43,934 nt of DNA. It comes from CAZJYI01 sp964550025 (GTDB lineage Bacteria; Verrucomicrobiota; Kiritimatiellia; UBA8416; CAYOBW01). The stretch is from contig CAZJYI010000095.1 in NCBI GenBank assembly GCA_964550025.1, positions 1 through 43,934 of the forward strand. The letters run 5' to 3'. The translations under genes and the position numbers were made by a program. The stretch's first letter is position 1. Every line of letters starts with the position of its first letter. The notes below the pieces were generated by a model. It saw nothing but the letters and a program-made list of their open reading frames with translations, did not search any database and had not been told where the DNA came from. This document shows, piece after piece, positions 43,825 to 43,934 of this stretch.

Positions 43825-43853
43825 ATCATGCGTCTCGCCCCAGTGGTTGTCAA
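43825..43853 (-). promoter_or_regulatory. Possible promoter of the four-helix membrane protein gene
   Basis: On the minus strand a perfect -35 box TTGACA (43848-43853) and CATGAT (43825-43830, 4 of 6) are spaced by 17 bp. The predicted leader of about 45 nt contains the 13-bp tandem repeat and ends at the GAGGGAG ribosome site. It rests on consensus only. Confidence 0.4.
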
Positions 43854-43934
43854 GATGCGCGCGGACCGCCAGTTGCACCTGGGCGCATGGCAGTTGCGTG
43901 GGTTGTGGTTCCGCTCGCCAGTAGTGCTAGCTTG

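Overview
The window is about 44 kb of GC-rich bacterial DNA. Gene content points to the PVC superphylum, most likely Kiritimatiellota or a related planctomycete/verrucomicrobial lineage. The markers are secreted PQQ-like beta-propellers, some fused to a methyltransferase-like fold; a hydrazine-synthase-alpha-like PD40/cytochrome c protein; and very large exported proteins built from lamin-tail, CotH, DUF2341, LamG and Calx-beta modules. This placement is inferred from families; no rRNA or other phylogenetic marker is present.

Layout. Bases 1-6973 (minus strand) read as one operon: a PD40/c-type cytochrome protein, then two secreted methyltransferase-propeller fusions, the last cut by the window edge. 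A divergent promoter region (about 6974-7181) leads into a plus-strand operon (7182-8233) of Phd-type antitoxin, RelE/ParE-type toxin and a macro-domain protein, each overlapping the next by 11 nt. A 1947-residue CotH/lamin-tail surface protein (8451-14294), a 63-residue membrane peptide and a third methyltransferase-propeller fusion (14713-17919) follow. After a REP-like repeat cluster (about 17967-18143) come a DUF2089-type DNA-binding protein coupled to a membrane protein, and a convergent phosphodiester glycosidase.

Bases 20309-25479 look like accessory DNA. They hold a strong hairpin; a sigma70-like promoter driving a 97-residue Thr/Pro heptad-repeat protein; a GT4 glycosyltransferase with an inserted four-cysteine knuckle; an FkbM methyltransferase overlapping it tail to tail; the wreck of a TIR-STAND (NLR-like) gene; and a near-perfect 26-bp inverted repeat. 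A 4650-residue multidomain exported protein (25480-39432, TTG start) fills the next third. The right end has a simple secreted PQQ-like propeller, a PutP-type sodium/solute symporter whose last 45 or so residues appear to be translated repeat DNA, and a convergent four-helix membrane protein of unknown function.

How the parts may work together (inference): most large genes encode exported proteins for the cell surface or periplasm, consistent with a polysaccharide-degrading or surface-adhering life style. The most novel-looking locus is 20768-23367, where a Thr-repeat peptide, a glycosyltransferase and an FkbM methyltransferase could form a peptide or surface-glycan modification cassette. The second is the secreted methyltransferase-propeller family, whose SAM-binding loop is degenerate in one copy.
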